64,000 nucleotides of DNA from Peromyscus leucopus (GCF_004664715.2 NC_051063.1:144797319-144861318), one strand, 5' to 3'. Shown: positions 10,926 through 21,337, numbered from the stretch's first letter. Numbers and translations: made by a program. The notes: generated from the sequence alone by a model not told the origin.

Positions 10926-11669
10926 AATTTATTCCCCGGCAATTCTTATGTGCAATGTACCTTGATAATATCCACCCCATCTCTCCCCAGAACCATACAA
11001 CCTAGCCCATCCTTCTTCCTATTGTCTTTTCTTTTACAACCACTAAGTCCAATCAGTGCTACCCGCACGAGCGGGGGCAAACCTGGAGCCGTCCCAAACA
11101 AAGCGATTCTCTCTCCTCCAGATGCCATCAGCTTCCAATAGCTTCTTCGTAGGTGTGCTGCCGTCATGAGCCCCACCTCTTCCGTGATGGAACTATTGAC
11201 TAGCTTGCCCTTGGGCAGGTAACCACAGCTGCTGGGGTTCGTGAGTGCCATGGTCATGTTGGGTCCAGAAGACAGCATCTCAAGGCACCCTCCCCATCCT
11301 CCAGCTCCCACATTCTTTCCACCCTCTCTTTTGTGGTGTTACAGGGGGTGTTATAGGCACTCCGTTTAGGGCTGGGCATGTAACAGTCATTTAACCTCAA
11401 CACTTCGGCCAGTTATGAGTCACTCTCTGGAATGCTGACCCTGACATCTCCTACCAAGGTTGAGAAAATCAGCTATCAATGAATATAAGCCTAAGTGTTT
11501 AGAAGGCAGCTTGACAACACGTCTGTTTAGCAGAACAATAGTAGTGGGCTCCTCTACTAAGACCTTTGACCTCCCAGCCAGGCTTTGGATCAGACTTACA
11601 GCACCAGACATGAATTCCTTCCTGTGGAGCAGGCCTCAGATCTAATCAGAAAGCAGTTGGTTTATCACG
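10926..11669 (-). mobile_element. Lx-type L1 3' region, left part
   Basis: This is a rodent L1 3' segment read on the minus strand. Its 3' end is at the left, where the plus strand shows 'caatgtaccttgataatatc'. Further markers are 'aagtccaatcagtgctaccc', 'ggtaaccacagctgctggg', 'gtccagaagacagcatctc' and 'tagcagaacaatagtagtggg'. The same order occurs in the neighbouring copy at 13234-14090. It has no coding capacity. Confidence 0.65.
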
Positions 11670-12034
11670 TGCTTTTCTCTTGCTGTGATAAAAAAAAAAA
11701 AAGATAGCATGACCCAGAAACGTATAGAAGAAAGATTTGCTTTTGCCCTACAGGTCCATAATGGCAGGATGGCAGGGGCGACATGGCAGCCAATGGCAGA
11801 CACGGTGTCCGGAGCAAGAAATGGAGAGCTCACAGTCTGAACTGCAAGTGAGAAGCAGAGAGGGCTACCCAGAAGGTGGCGGAGTTTCTTAATCTCAAAG
11901 TCTTGCCCTAGTGATGGACATCCTCCAACGAGTCTATACCACCTAAGCCTCCCCAAACGGCACCACCACCAGCTGGGGATCAAGTGTCCAAATGCCCAGG
12001 ACTATGAGGGACATTCCTCATTAAAGCCACCACA
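11670..12034 (-). mobile_element. ERVL-MaLR LTR inserted in an Lx L1
   Basis: It begins tgcttttctcttgctgtg and ends agccaccaca, so it has TG...CA ends. The interior includes 'gatggacatcctccaacgag' and 'caccagctggggatcaagtg'. This is the minus-strand form of the LTR found at 18742, 25329, 49181 and 50885. An internal A run follows the first 20 bases. The L1 resumes directly after it. Confidence 0.65.
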
Positions 12035-12480
12035 GTGGGTTGTCCCCATCACAGCCATGCCACTGTTGCTCCTTCTTGAGTTCATCTTGTCTGGTAGGCC
12101 AGTACTGTAACATGCAGCCTCCACTGCTGGATAAAGCCACTGGTGGCTTCTCCAGATGTGAACTGCAAAGCGTTGGGATCTATGGAAGTCAGCCATGAGG
12201 GAAGTAATTTCCGGGCCAGTTCCAGTTTGGTTTCTCTATGTCCTATCATTAGTGTGTGCTGTATCTTCAACAACGGAGTCTTACTCTGGTTTATGGTGGG
12301 CAATGAAGAGCAATGCAATAGCCTGTGTTGTCTGAGGGGCATCTGACGCCTTTCTGATCCGACTCACAAGGGGTTTCTCCTACCTGGCACTGAGAGTTTT
12401 CATTTAACAGCTTAGGTCTTTTGAGGAAAGCATTGCCCCCTGCCCCCAATACAAAGTACCTCCGTTCAACCTCCTTTTTA
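12035..12480 (-). mobile_element. Lx-type L1, right part
   Basis: This continues the L1 interrupted at 11670. Markers are 'gggttgtccccatcaca', 'tcttgtctggtaggccagta', 'ctatgtcctatcattagtg' and 'aacaacggagtcttactctg'. The right boundary is uncertain. Confidence 0.55.
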
Positions 12481-12489
12481 AGTTACTAT

Positions 12490-12722
12490 TATCTTTAAAT
12501 ATTTTTAATTTATTTATTTTATGTGTATCAGTGTTTTCTCTGCATGTATGTCTGTGTGCCACACAAATGTTTGGTGCCACCAGAGGCCGGAAGAGAGCAT
12601 CTGATCTTCTGGCGCTACAGTGACAGATGGTTGTGAGTCACCATGTGGATGCTGGGAATTGAACCCAGGTCCTTTGGAAGAGCAGTCAGGGTTTTTAAAT
12701 GATGAACTCTCTTTCTGACTCT
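12490..12722 (-). mobile_element. B2/B3 SINE, minus strand
   Basis: The plus strand reads 'ctgcatgtatgtctgtgtgcc', 'accagaggccggaagagag', 'gatggttgtgagtcaccatg', 'attgaacccaggtcctttgg' and gaagagcag, the reversed B2/B3 body. Confidence 0.8.
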
Positions 12723-13233
12723 AATTGTTATTTTTTTAATGGGTTTACAAACTAGTGAGTTGACATCAGCTTTTTCATACAACCTTCGTTAGATAAATTA
12801 CAATAAATAATAAATCCTTCCTTCCTTAAGTTGCTTCACACCAGATACATTCTCACTAAGATGTTTGCATATGTGTGTGTGTGAATTCCAGAGATAACCA
12901 TGTAGAAATTGACTACTACTGTCTCTTTCCATACTTAATAATCATGCATCCCATACCTCAGAACATCTACAAGAATGTAATTGTCACAAAGAAACAATAA
13001 AAGTTTAATGTGATGGATATGCTAATTACCCTAATTTGCTCAACCTCCAGCCTAAGCATGAATCAAAACATCACATCATTCCTCACAGATAAATATGGTC
13101 ATTATGACCATTTTCTAAAAAGCCATGACAAATTTCTTCTCTTGTGCTTTAAGATTCTTAAGTCTCGCAGGCATTATAGAGTATTTCTCTATGACTCAAA
13201 TACTTGATATCTTTTTGTTTCTTACAATTCTTT
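12723..13233. other. AT-rich single-copy DNA
   Basis: No gene or recognised transposon. A short (TG)5 tract sits at about 12872. Confidence 0.35.
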
Positions 13234-14090
13234 TTTAATATAGTTTTATTAATTCTTTGAGAATTACATAAATGTATACAATTTTTTTTTTGTTTTGTTT
13301 TTTTTTTTTTGTTTTTCGAGACAGGGTTTCTCTTTGTAGCTTTGCAACTTTCCAGGAACTCACTTGGTAGCCCAGGCTGGCCTCGAACTCACAGAGATCT
13401 GCCTGGCTCTGCCTCCTGAGTGCTGGAATTAAAGGTGTGTGCCATGTCCCCTTCCTTCCAGATCTACACCCTGCTTCCCATCCCCACCCCTTCCCAACTC
13501 TCTGTCCTTTACTGTTTGCTTTGTTTTATAACCTATCCAGTCCAATTTGTGCCGCCCATGTCTACAAGGGTGTAGGGCAATCCTATATGGCTGACCTACC
13601 AGAGACCACGCCCCCTAACAACAGACTTTTTTTTCTTCAGAAACCATCAATTGCAATAGCTCCTCATCTATGGGTGGGGTCTCCTGAGCCCTCCCCCTCT
13701 CCACGCTGGAACGTTGACTGGTTTGATCTTGTGCACATCTTGCGCAGGTAGCCACAGCTACTGTGAGTTTATGAGAGTGACAGTTCTATCATGTCAAGAA
13801 GACACTGTTCCGCTCTGATTCTCCCTGACCTCTGGATCTTATGGACTCCTCTGCAATGGTCCATGAGCCCTAACGGGTAGGGAATCTGGTATAGCTATAC
13901 CATGTGTGGCTGAGCACTCCATAGTCACGTATCCTCTGCCCTGTGACCAGTTGTGAGTTTCTGTGGTAACTGATGTTCACCCCACAATGAACATCTCTGA
14001 GGAGGTGTAAGAGCTGCACCAACCTAAGAATGCCCAACATCTCAGTTGGCAATGCCACACCTACAAATCCAGCCAGGAGAGGAAGTCAAA
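13234..14090 (-). mobile_element. second Lx-type L1 3' region, split by a B1
   Basis: The L1 3' end is at the left, with 'tttattaattctttgagaatt' near 13244. A B1 interrupts it at about 13283-13441. It resumes with 'ccagatctacaccctgcttc', 'gtccaatttgtgccgcccat', 'ttgcaatagctcctcatcta', 'ggtagccacagctactgtga' and 'ccagttgtgagtttctgtgg'. It covers the same part of L1 as the copy at 10926 in the same orientation, about 2.3 kb away. Confidence 0.7.
13283..13441 (-). mobile_element. B1 SINE nested in an Lx L1
   Basis: A T-rich tract (the reversed A tail) leads into cgagacagggtttctctttg and runs to gtgctggaattaaaggtgtg. It is a near full-length 7SL-derived B1 on the minus strand. It is well preserved, so younger than its host L1. 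Confidence 0.9.
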
Positions 14091-14189
14091 AAATCGTTCC
14101 CAAAATTCTGTTTTAGTATCTTATTTATTATTTCGTGTTTGTGCTTTTGTTTTATTTTAAGTTATGTTGTTCAGTTTACTTTCTTTTTC

Positions 14190-14275
14190 TTTTTCACAGG
14201 TGCATGTTTCTGGTGATAAAATTGGGACCACAGGCAAGTGCTCTCCCCCTAAGTCACATCCCCAGCCTTACTTAC
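14190..14275 (-). mobile_element. degenerate ID/B4 SINE, minus strand
   Basis: The plus strand reads gcaagtgctctccccctaag and tcacatccccagcc, the reversed tRNA-like head. Confidence 0.5.
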
Positions 14276-14830
14276 TCATGTCTTATTTGTTCTGTGCGTA
14301 TAGCCAATAAACAAAAGGGATGACTACTTAAATCTTATTCTAGCTGCTCAGTTCCCTTTTACTCTTAAAACTGATCAATGTGCATGTTCAATTGAGTTAA
14401 GAGAGTTTTATTTTATAGACTTGCTTCCTGCTGTCTCTGCATACTACAGCCAGTCCACAAGGAAAGTGGAACAGAAAGCTGGAATTCCCTAAATGTTTTC
14501 TATTTAAATATGGCATTGGAGTTGGTAGAAATTAAGTGGCCTTGGCATGTCAGTGTAATAAGGATTTCTTCTCCGTGTCTGAGGCATGTTCTGTGGGAAG
14601 TCCTGCTACCAACTCCCAGAGGACTCCTCCTTTCAGGACCCTGAGATGAGATGCTACCGTAAGACCTGGAAGATGCACAGTGTCCACCAGTTCCTGGAGG
14701 TTGGCATGGGACCCTGGAAAGGGCGTGACCTCTCCTTTGTGTAACAAGAGGCTGTGCACTGTTCCCCCACTAGAAAATCCTCTTGTCTAACTGTGGAGGC
14801 TGCAGACAGACAAACTGTCAGGGAGATGTT
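14276..14830. other. single-copy DNA without recognised features
   Basis: No repeat or coding signal that I can support. Confidence 0.35.
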
Positions 14831-14854
14831 GATGCATCACTATGATCAATAGCT

Positions 14855-15003
14855 TTTAAAAAAAAAAAAAAAAAAAACAAAAAAAAACAGGACCTCAATT
14901 GGGGAAACAGGGTTACACCAAATGATGTTTCTGCAGAGTGAAGCGACAGCATGGGAGAAGTGTTTGCAACTATTCATCTGACAAAGGGCTAACATCTAGA
15001 CTG
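14855..15003 (+). mobile_element. ancient L1 ORF2 fragment, first part
   Basis: An A-rich stretch is followed by 'acaggacctcaattggggaa' and 'gtgaagcgacagcatggga', then 'tgcaactattcatctgacaa' and agggctaacatctaga. This is the late ORF2 region of mammalian L1M-class elements. The reading frame is broken. The same element resumes near 15850 after later insertions. Confidence 0.7.
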
Positions 15004-15019
15004 TCTGTGTGGGGTGGAA

Positions 15020-15020
<1 letters not shown>

Positions 15021-15067
<47 letters not shown>
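15021..15067 (+). repeat. (TG)n microsatellite
   Basis: About 23 uninterrupted TG units. Confidence 0.95.
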
Positions 15068-15068
<1 letters not shown>

Positions 15069-15099
15069 ATGTATGGAAGTATAAAAATTTAGCAGCAAA

Positions 15100-15436
15100 A
15101 GATAACTCATCTTATGGTTTAGATACGAAATGTCCTCATAGACTCGTGTTCCAGTCTGGATCCCCGGCTGGTGGTGCTCCCTGGGGAGGATCTAGAACAC
15201 TAAGGAGGTTAGCTAAGGGAAGAAGATCACTAGCGGCAGGTACGTGGGTGCATCTTGCCCCCATTCCCTCCCCTCTCTTTTTCTTCTCTGGCTGGGAGCA
15301 GGTCCATGATGTATCCTATTCCTGCCTCTCCTCTCTTTTCCCCTCCCTTTCCCTTCTCTCCTCTTCTCCTTTCCCCTACCCCCACATCTCTCCTCCTCTC
15401 TACTTTCAATAAGGATAAATAATCTGAGTAGGCATG
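15100..15436 (+). mobile_element. MST/MLT1-like MaLR LTR, degenerate
   Basis: It begins 'tatggtttagatacgaaatg' and 'catagactcgtgttccag', then 'tccccggctggtggtgctcc'. A C/T-rich middle (15330-15400) and 'caataaggataaataatctg' follow, matching the MaLR LTR order. It is inserted within the ancient L1. Confidence 0.5.
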
Positions 15437-15439
15437 TGC

Positions 15440-15845
15440 TGGGCAGTCTTGTATCAACTTGACACAAGCCAGAGTCATCTGAGAGGAAGGAATTTCAATT
15501 AAAAAAAATGTCTCCCTAAGAACAGGCTGTAGGCAAGTCTGTAGAGCATTTTCTTACTTAGTGATGGATGGATGGATAGTGCCACTGCTGGGTTGGTGGT
15601 CCTGGGTTCTGTAAGAAAGCAGGCTGAGCAAACCAAGATGAGCAAGCCAGTGAGCAGCATCCCTCCATGGCCTCTGCATCAGCTCCTGCCTCCAGGTTCC
15701 TGCCCCGTTTCAGTTCCAGTCCTGACTTCCTTCAACATGAACAGTGATGTGGGCTTGTAAGCCAAAGTAACCCTTTCCTCCTCAAGTTCCTTTGGTCATG
15801 GTGTTTCATCACAGCAATAGTAACCCTACCTAAAACAAGACACTT
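15440..15845 (+). mobile_element. rodent MaLR-like LTR (MT/ORR1-type)
   Basis: It starts with 'cagtcttgtatcaacttgac', runs through 'ccatggcctctgcatcagct', and ends gtttcatcacagcaatag with aaccctacctaaaacaagac. I recognise the sequence as a very abundant rodent repeat with a MaLR-style 3' end, but the exact subfamily name is uncertain. It lies inside the L1 ORF2 relic. Confidence 0.6.
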
Positions 15846-15849
15846 TTCA

Positions 15850-16700
15850 TAATAAACAAACAAATAAATAAATAAATAAATGGTCAACAAGTACATGAAA
15901 ATTTCTCGATCCTATTAACCATTAGAGAGATGCAAATCAAAACTCAGCAACATATCATCTCACCCCAGATAGAACGGCTATTTCATATTAAATAAATAAC
16001 AAGTGCTGTTGGGGAGATGAATAAAAGGGAATTCTTGGACTCTGTTGGTGGGAATATAAATAAGTGCCACCATTAGGAAGAACAGCACGTGGCTTTTATA
16101 AACATTACAAATCAATCTACCACATGACGCAGCTGCCCTCCTCCTAGTTAAATATCCAAATGAAAAGGTATCAGCACTCCAGAGGATTCCGCAGGCTCAG
16201 TGACTGTGGCAGTATTCACAAGGCTGAGACAGGGAAGGACCCCAGGTTGCTTGGGAGTGGATGGGCATATAAAAACACATAGAATTACTGGGAAGGTGCC
16301 TCAGTTGGTAGAGCGCTTGCCCCACACACATGAGGCCTTGAGATTCATCTCCAGCACTGCATAAAATGACTAAGTGTGGTGGCACCCACCTGTATCCTCA
16401 GCCCTTGGGAGGTGGAGGCAGGAAGATCAGAAGCTCAAGGTCAGCCTCGGCCTCACAAGAGTTTGAGGCCAGTCTGGGCTACATCCAGCTCAAAAGTGGG
16501 CAGGGACCAAAAATGTGCAAATGTCCATAATGGAGCATTAGCCAGAAAGAAGAATGAAACCTCAGCATTTGGACCCAATAGGTGGAAGTGTTGGACATGG
16601 TGTGAAATAAATGAAGCTGTGCACAGGAAGAGATGTGCCGTGTCTTCTCTCTTTAATGTCAAAGTTGAAAAAAGAAAAGTTGGTTGGAGGGCAGAACAGA
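15850..16700 (+). mobile_element. ancient L1 ORF2 3' end and 3' UTR, second part
   Basis: It continues the L1 at 14855. Markers are 'aatggtcaacaagtacatg', 'agagagatgcaaatcaaaac', 'atcatctcaccccagataga', 'ttggtgggaatataaataag' and, after a B4 insertion at 16283-16497, 'gaagaatgaaacctcagcat'. The order follows L1M-class ORF2. Frames are disrupted, so no active protein can be made. Confidence 0.75.
16283..16497 (+). mobile_element. B4 SINE nested in an ancient L1
   Basis: The head is 'gtgcctcagttggtagagcg', then 'gattcatctccagcactgca'. The B1-like half is 'ggtggcacccacctgtatcc', 'ggtggaggcaggaagatcag' and 'gaggccagtctgggctacat'. Both halves are present. Confidence 0.85.
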
Positions 16701-16818
16701 GATTATTACAGAAAGGAAAAGAGTTAAGGAGGGGAGGGGAGGGAGAAGGGGAGCTGGGCTCAACTGGTGCTGAGCAGATGTGTAACTGAAGCAACCACTG
16801 AGTGGCACTTGGACACAC

Positions 16819-16819
<1 letters not shown>

Positions 16820-16857
<38 letters not shown>
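16820..16857 (+). repeat. (CA)n microsatellite
   Basis: About 18 CA units. Confidence 0.95.
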
Positions 16858-16862
<5 letters not shown>

Positions 16863-17249
16863 AACCTTAAATCCAGTTTCTATTCTGGGGAAGAAGAATG
16901 CCTAAGCTGCTTTTACGCAGTGGAATTACACACACTGCAGGGTCTTTCCTCAGAGCCCCAAACTGGAAACCACAGTTTCCACAACATGGGGACCTCTAAC
17001 CCCATCCACACAAACATGCATCCCAACCTGGGGCTCCCAACTGGTCCCCTTTTTATTTGAGCTGGTTTCACTCAAAAGACAAAACACCCAGGCCTGAAGG
17101 GCTTCACCCTCCTGAAAACAGTTAACATCTGAAAGAAGCTGGCAGGCTTGGCAGAAGGGTCGCAGACATTTTATGTCCCGGACTCTTTGCCCCAGTGTTT
17201 AACCCCTAAAACATAAGTGGATGAAAGACAGCTCATGAGAACTGTGTCC

Positions 17250-17640
17250 CCTAAACTAAAGGCTGTCAGTAAAATTTTTTATTTTCCCTTTTCAATAGCG
17301 AATGTTATAAGACATTTCACATCCTCTGTGTCCCCATTGGATGAAATTACCCTGGAAACAAGCATCAGTGTGTAAAATGAAGATCCAGGGTCTATTAGTG
17401 GGCTGCTACAGCTGTACGCGGAACGAACCCAGGAGCAATGAGGCAGAGACGTGGACGGAGGCGACGAAGCTGGCTCTGACTGGGGGTCAGAGACAATAAA
17501 ATTATATGGCCCTCTCCCGTTACTGCCCGTTTGGGATTAATGCCGAAAGGCCCGTTCCACAATTGACTGTAGAACGGAATAATCGGGCTTATTGGACATT
17601 TCCAGAAGGCATGTCTAGGCCACCTTCTTTCCCATGACTC
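17250..17640. promoter_or_regulatory. candidate conserved noncoding element
   Basis: It is repeat-free, with about ten retained CpGs in an otherwise AT-balanced stretch (for example tgtacgcggaacgaaccc near 17412 and tcccgttactgcccgtttgg near 17515). Motif-rich AT cores include ggattaatgccg and aataaaattatatgg. This combination resembles a conserved enhancer. The 96-codon minus-strand frame has no family resemblance. Confidence 0.3.
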
Positions 17641-17903
17641 GGTCACCACTATTTCCTGAGCACCTCTGACATACAGAGCACACAACCAAATGCTGCAGGA
17701 GAGGAAAGCAAACTAACGCCACGCCTCTGTAAGGGCAGACACAGTCTTCTCTCTGGCTCACAGCTGCCAAGTTCATGCAAAGACCCTCAGAAGCATACCG
17801 GAAGCAGAGACGCACGAAGGACTCTGCATGTCCACAGCTCTGGTAGCCTCATGGCCTCTGAGAAACGGGCAGGCCCTCAGTTTCTGAGCTTCTCTCTCCC
17901 CTA

Positions 17904-17905
<2 letters not shown>
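17641..17905. other. single-copy DNA
   Basis: No recognised element. Confidence 0.35.
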
Positions 17906-17970
<65 letters not shown>

Positions 17971-18028
17971 TCCCTCTCCCTCTCCCTCCCTCCCTCTCTC
18001 CCTCTCCCTCCCTCCCTCTCTCTCTCCT
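17906..18028 (+). repeat. (TC)n tract with (CCCTCT) variants
   Basis: About 75 bases of pure TC are followed by ccctct- and ccct-type variants. It is a homopyrimidine/homopurine mirror tract of about 120 bases that could form triplex (H-DNA). Confidence 0.95.
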
Positions 18029-18029
18029 T

Positions 18030-18215
18030 CCCCTCAGTTTCCTACATGAGGATAAAGATGTGATCAGCTTCCAGCCCCTGCCTACCAGCCTGTTACTGTG
18101 TCTTCCCTACCATGATGGATGCTCTGTCTCTGAAACCAGAAACCAGAACAAACCCTTTCTTCCTTGAATTGTTCCTGGGCATGATATTTCACATAGCACC
18201 CAAAAAGTGACTAAT
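18030..18215 (+). mobile_element. MaLR LTR 3' remnant
   Basis: 'aggataaagatgtgatcagc', 'aacaaaccctttcttccttg', a degenerate cacatagcacc stretch and a gtgactaatac end match the 3' part of rodent MaLR LTRs. Confidence 0.6.
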
Positions 18216-18440
18216 ACGTGGGTACTTCGGTAGATGGCTAAGTTAGAGGAAGTCATAAGGACGGGTCCCTTATATTGGGATCAGTGTCCCTATAAGAAGA
18301 GGACCACAAAGCTCCTAATGTCCCACCTCTTTCTCTGCCACAGCAAAGGAGCATGCTGTCACCATCTGGACTTACAAGAGACGTGTGTGCTTGCTTACGT
18401 CAACAGGACGATGGTATCCCATAAAGACAAACCAAGCTAA
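18216..18440 (+). mobile_element. MLT1-like LTR fragment, degenerate
   Basis: 'gtgtccctataagaagagga' and the surrounding order resemble the middle of MLT1 LTRs. Weak evidence. Confidence 0.35.
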
Positions 18441-18740
18441 GTAACCATCGGTTACAATTTTTATCACTTTTCTCCTTCTCTTTCCCCATGCCCTTGGCCT
18501 TGAGGAGGACGGAAGCCAGAACTTAAAAGAAAGCTGTCCCTCCCTGGGGGAGAAGAGAAGCTAAAACCGTAACCAGAACCGCTCCAGAGAGGAGAGCATT
18601 CCAGACTGGCACATCTGCCTTCCTCACGCCGACTGTGTTTGCTGGCAAAGCTGTGGGACCTTTTACTGCCTCAGAGTGAGCTGTACAGTCACCGACTCGA
18701 GGCGACTCTGGACACGGTGGGCAATCCCCATGGAAAAAGA
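18441..18740. other. single-copy DNA
   Basis: Nothing recognised. Confidence 0.35.
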
Positions 18741-18741
18741 C

Positions 18742-19085
18742 TGTCTTGGTTTCTATGAACAGACACCGTGACCAAGGACACTTGCAGACAAACGCTTTGA
18801 GTGGGGGCTTGCCGTTTCAGAGGGTGAGAGCATGAGCACTGTGGTGGGACGGTTAGGAGCAGGCAGGCACGGTGCTAGAACAGCAGCTGATCGCTTACGT
18901 CTGACCCACAACCACAAGGCAGAGAGCTAACTGGGAATGGCGCAGGCTTCTGGAACCTCAAACCCGTGACACCCCTCCTCCTCCGAGGCCGCACCTCCTG
19001 ATCCCACCCAAACAGGTCCACCAACTGGCAACCAAGTGTCCAAACGTCTGAGCCTGTGGGGGCCAGTCTCACTCACACCACCACA
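18742..19085 (-). mobile_element. solo ERVL-MaLR LTR, minus strand
   Basis: It starts tgtcttggtttctatg and ends cactcacaccaccaca, giving TG...CA ends and a length of 344 bases. Its interior matches the LTRs at 25329 and 49181 (aagtgtccaaacgtctgag, then 'ctgtgggggccagtctc'). No internal region follows, so it is a solo LTR. Confidence 0.7.
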
Positions 19086-19288
19086 GGGACAGTGGGGAGA
19101 AACAGAGACACATTTTAGCCACATTCTCCAGGTTAAGTGAGTCACAGGCAAACGCTGGGACAGCAACCTGGGACCAATGTGAAGAGAAGGATGAGGGATA
19201 GATTTTTTTTTTCTTTTGACTTCTTTCTCAGCATAACTGTTTATTTCTGTGTATTTTAGGATCATCTTATCCAGTTAAAAATGCAGAC

Positions 19289-19306
19289 ACACACACACAC
19301 ACACAT
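19289..19306 (+). repeat. (CA)n, short
   Basis: Nine CA units. Confidence 0.8.
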
Positions 19307-19314
19307 GAAATGAA

Positions 19315-19438
19315 AATATGAAAGGCACTTGTTGGGAAGGAGGGTTTCCGTGGGAGGATGGGGTTGAGAGAGGGCAGTGGAGTTGAGAATGACTACATAA
19401 TATACAAGTAAGGAACTATCAAAGAATAATAAATACCT
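19315..19438 (+). mobile_element. Lx-type L1 3' terminus
   Basis: 'gaggatggggttgagagagg', 'gaatgactacataatatac' and 'tatcaaagaataataaata' match the extreme 3' end of Lx-class L1 in sense orientation. Confidence 0.5.
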
Positions 19439-19440
19439 TC

Positions 19441-19608
19441 TTTTTTTTTTTTTTTTTTTTTTTTTGGTTTTTCAAGACAGGGTTTCTCTGTGTAGCTTTG
19501 CGCCTTTCCTGGAACTCGCTTTTAGACTAGGCTGGCCTCAGACTCACAGAGATCCGCCTGCCTCTGCCTCCCGAGTGCTGGGATTAAAGCGGCGTGCACC
19601 CAGCTAAT
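19441..19608 (-). mobile_element. B1 SINE, minus strand, well preserved
   Basis: A run of 25 T is followed by 'caagacagggtttctctgtg', 'tagctttgcgcctttcctgg' and 'gtgctgggattaaagcggcg'. The gcgcctttcctgg variant is typical of cricetid B1 subfamilies. It is the least diverged B1 in the window. Confidence 0.93.
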
Positions 19609-19614
19609 AAGTAC

Positions 19615-19772
19615 CTTTTTGATGAGCATGGTAACACACACTCACAATCTCAGCACTCTGGAGGTAGAGGCAAGAGGGTCAGAAGTTTAAAGTTAAGGTC
19701 ATTCTCTGATGCAGAGAGAGTTGGAGGCTAACCTAGGCTACATGAAGCCTTGTCTCCAAACAAAGGGATAGC
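19615..19772 (+). mobile_element. B4/B1-type SINE
   Basis: 'gatgagcatggtaacacaca', 'cagcactctggaggtagagg' and 'ggctacatgaagccttgtct' are B1-half markers in sense orientation. The tRNA-like head is missing or truncated. Confidence 0.7.
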
Positions 19773-20350
19773 TTGGAAGACTATCCTGCTCTGCACGGAT
19801 GACAGAGCCTTTCTGAGGAAAAGGCAGCGCTGTTCTTAACAAACATGGAATCAACTTCAAGACTGCCCCTTATCTAAATTACCCTAACCAGCCATTAGCT
19901 CACTTAATCAGTAACCTAATGGGTAAATCATTGATACGGTTATCCTACATCTGCGCGGTGCTCTGGAGCAGAAATCAGTGTTTTTCTGTACCTGCTCTCA
20001 TGGAGATCACATCAGGCAACTGTGAACCTAGCATTTCATTGCTCTCCGCTTAGGGAAAGTGCAGTCAAGTGGTTGGGAAATTTAGAGCAGGCAAAGATGT
20101 CAGCCCTTGTCCTCTGGATCAAACCCAGTGTTCCCTCCCGGAGACCAGAACTTGCTCCACAGGGGAAGCTCATGAGTGGGCAAGGAGCAGGGTACCAGAG
20201 CCGAGCTCAGCAGTGTTGCTCCTCTCTAAGGGGGCACGGGGTGCTTGCCCCTAAGAGGGGGAGGGGCAATGCGGCCACTCAGGAGGGGGAAGGGCTGCAG
20301 TTTGAACTGGAAGCATTAAGCACATCTTCCCAGTAGGTCCGCGGAGGGCA
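19773..20350. other. single-copy DNA
   Basis: No repeat is recognised. The AT-rich part at 19860-19960 ('aattaccctaaccagccatt') may be conserved. Two overlapping plus-strand frames at 20022-20336 have no family resemblance. Confidence 0.3.
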
Positions 20351-20356
20351 CACCCA

Positions 20357-20755
20357 TGACAGCTGTGGTTTGGATGTCCCCTTCAAACCCGTCTTGAAAT
20401 CCGCTTGTCGTCGTGATAGTGTGGAGATGTGAAGGCTTTAAGAGATGGCTGTTATGAGGGAAGAGCCCTCAAGGATAGATTAGTGCTGTCACAGGGAGGA
20501 TAAGGACCCCCAGAATGGGTGGCTATGAGTGTGAAGTGTCTCATCTCCTTCTGCTCCATCTTTCTCTAACGCTCATCTGCCTTTCTGTGCTGAGCTAACA
20601 CGGCGTAAAGGCTTTCGCCATGTGCAGGCTTTCACGTTGGACTTGAGTCCTCCGGAACTGTGAGCGGAATAAACCTCTGTTCTTTATTAAGGACTGGCCT
20701 GTATCTGGTGCTCCATTATCTCTAGCAATAAAACGTGGACTAAGACTAAAGGCTA
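20357..20755 (+). mobile_element. MST/MLT1-type MaLR LTR
   Basis: It has the full order of a MaLR LTR: 'ctgtggtttggatgtcccct', gaaatccgcttg, 'gtgatagtgtggagatg', 'tcctccggaactgtgagcgg' with aataaacctctgttcttt (carrying an AATAAA signal), and the end acgtggactaagac. It is mammalian-wide and inactive. Confidence 0.75.
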
Positions 20756-20884
20756 ACTCACTCGGGCCAGCTCTCAATCTCAACCTTCCCCTGAAAGGAA
20801 ATGCTTAGATGTGTGGAGACTGGCTTTTCCACTGAAGTGAGCTCCCCCGACGGCAGAAGTGACCCTCACATAAGAACGAGGATT

Positions 20885-21334
20885 TCCATAACAGCGACAG
20901 GGAGATAGTTCAACAGGCAAGAGTCTTACTATGCAAGTAGAAGACCTGAGTTTCGGGCAAGTGGATCTCTGTGAGTTCGAGATCTTTGTGAGGTCCGCAA
21001 AGTGAGTTCCAGGACAGCCAGAGCTGTTACACAGAGAAACCCTGTCTCAAATGAACAACAACAACAAAAAAAAGATCTGAATTCCAGTTCCAGCACTCTG
21101 GGAACTGAGAAAACTGGGCACATAGTCATGAGTACCTGTAACCCCAGTATTGACAGGAGACAAATGTATCCCAGGAGCTCAATAGCCAGCCTAGCAAAAC
21201 AAAACAAAAAAAGATGTCAGGGTCAATGAGAGACCCTGTCTCAAGTGAAAGAGAAAGTGAAAAGTGATACAGGAAGACACCTGACTTCCTCCTCTGGTCT
21301 CCACATGTGGGCACATATACCCATGTACACATGC

Positions 21335-21335
<1 letters not shown>
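20885..21335 (+). mobile_element. B4 SINE interrupted by a B1
   Basis: The B4 head is at 20885-20952 (agaagacctgagttt). After a B1 insertion the rest resumes with 'ctgaattccagttccagcac', 'agagaccctgtctcaagtg' and 'gacacctgacttcctcctct'. It ends in a (GA)n tract. Confidence 0.75.
20953..21077 (+). mobile_element. B1 SINE nested in a B4
   Basis: Sense B1 3' half: 'gtggatctctgtgagttcga', 'gagttccaggacagccagag', 'agaaaccctgtctcaaatg', then an A-rich tail. It is flanked by the similar sequences agacctgagttt and agatctgaattc, consistent with a diverged target-site duplication. Confidence 0.8.

Positions 21336-21337
<2 letters not shown>

Noticed and set aside
10485..11141. 218-codon plus-strand frame
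   Set aside because: It runs through a CA tract, a TTTTG tract, a reversed B1 and an L1 fragment, so it is a chance frame across repeats.
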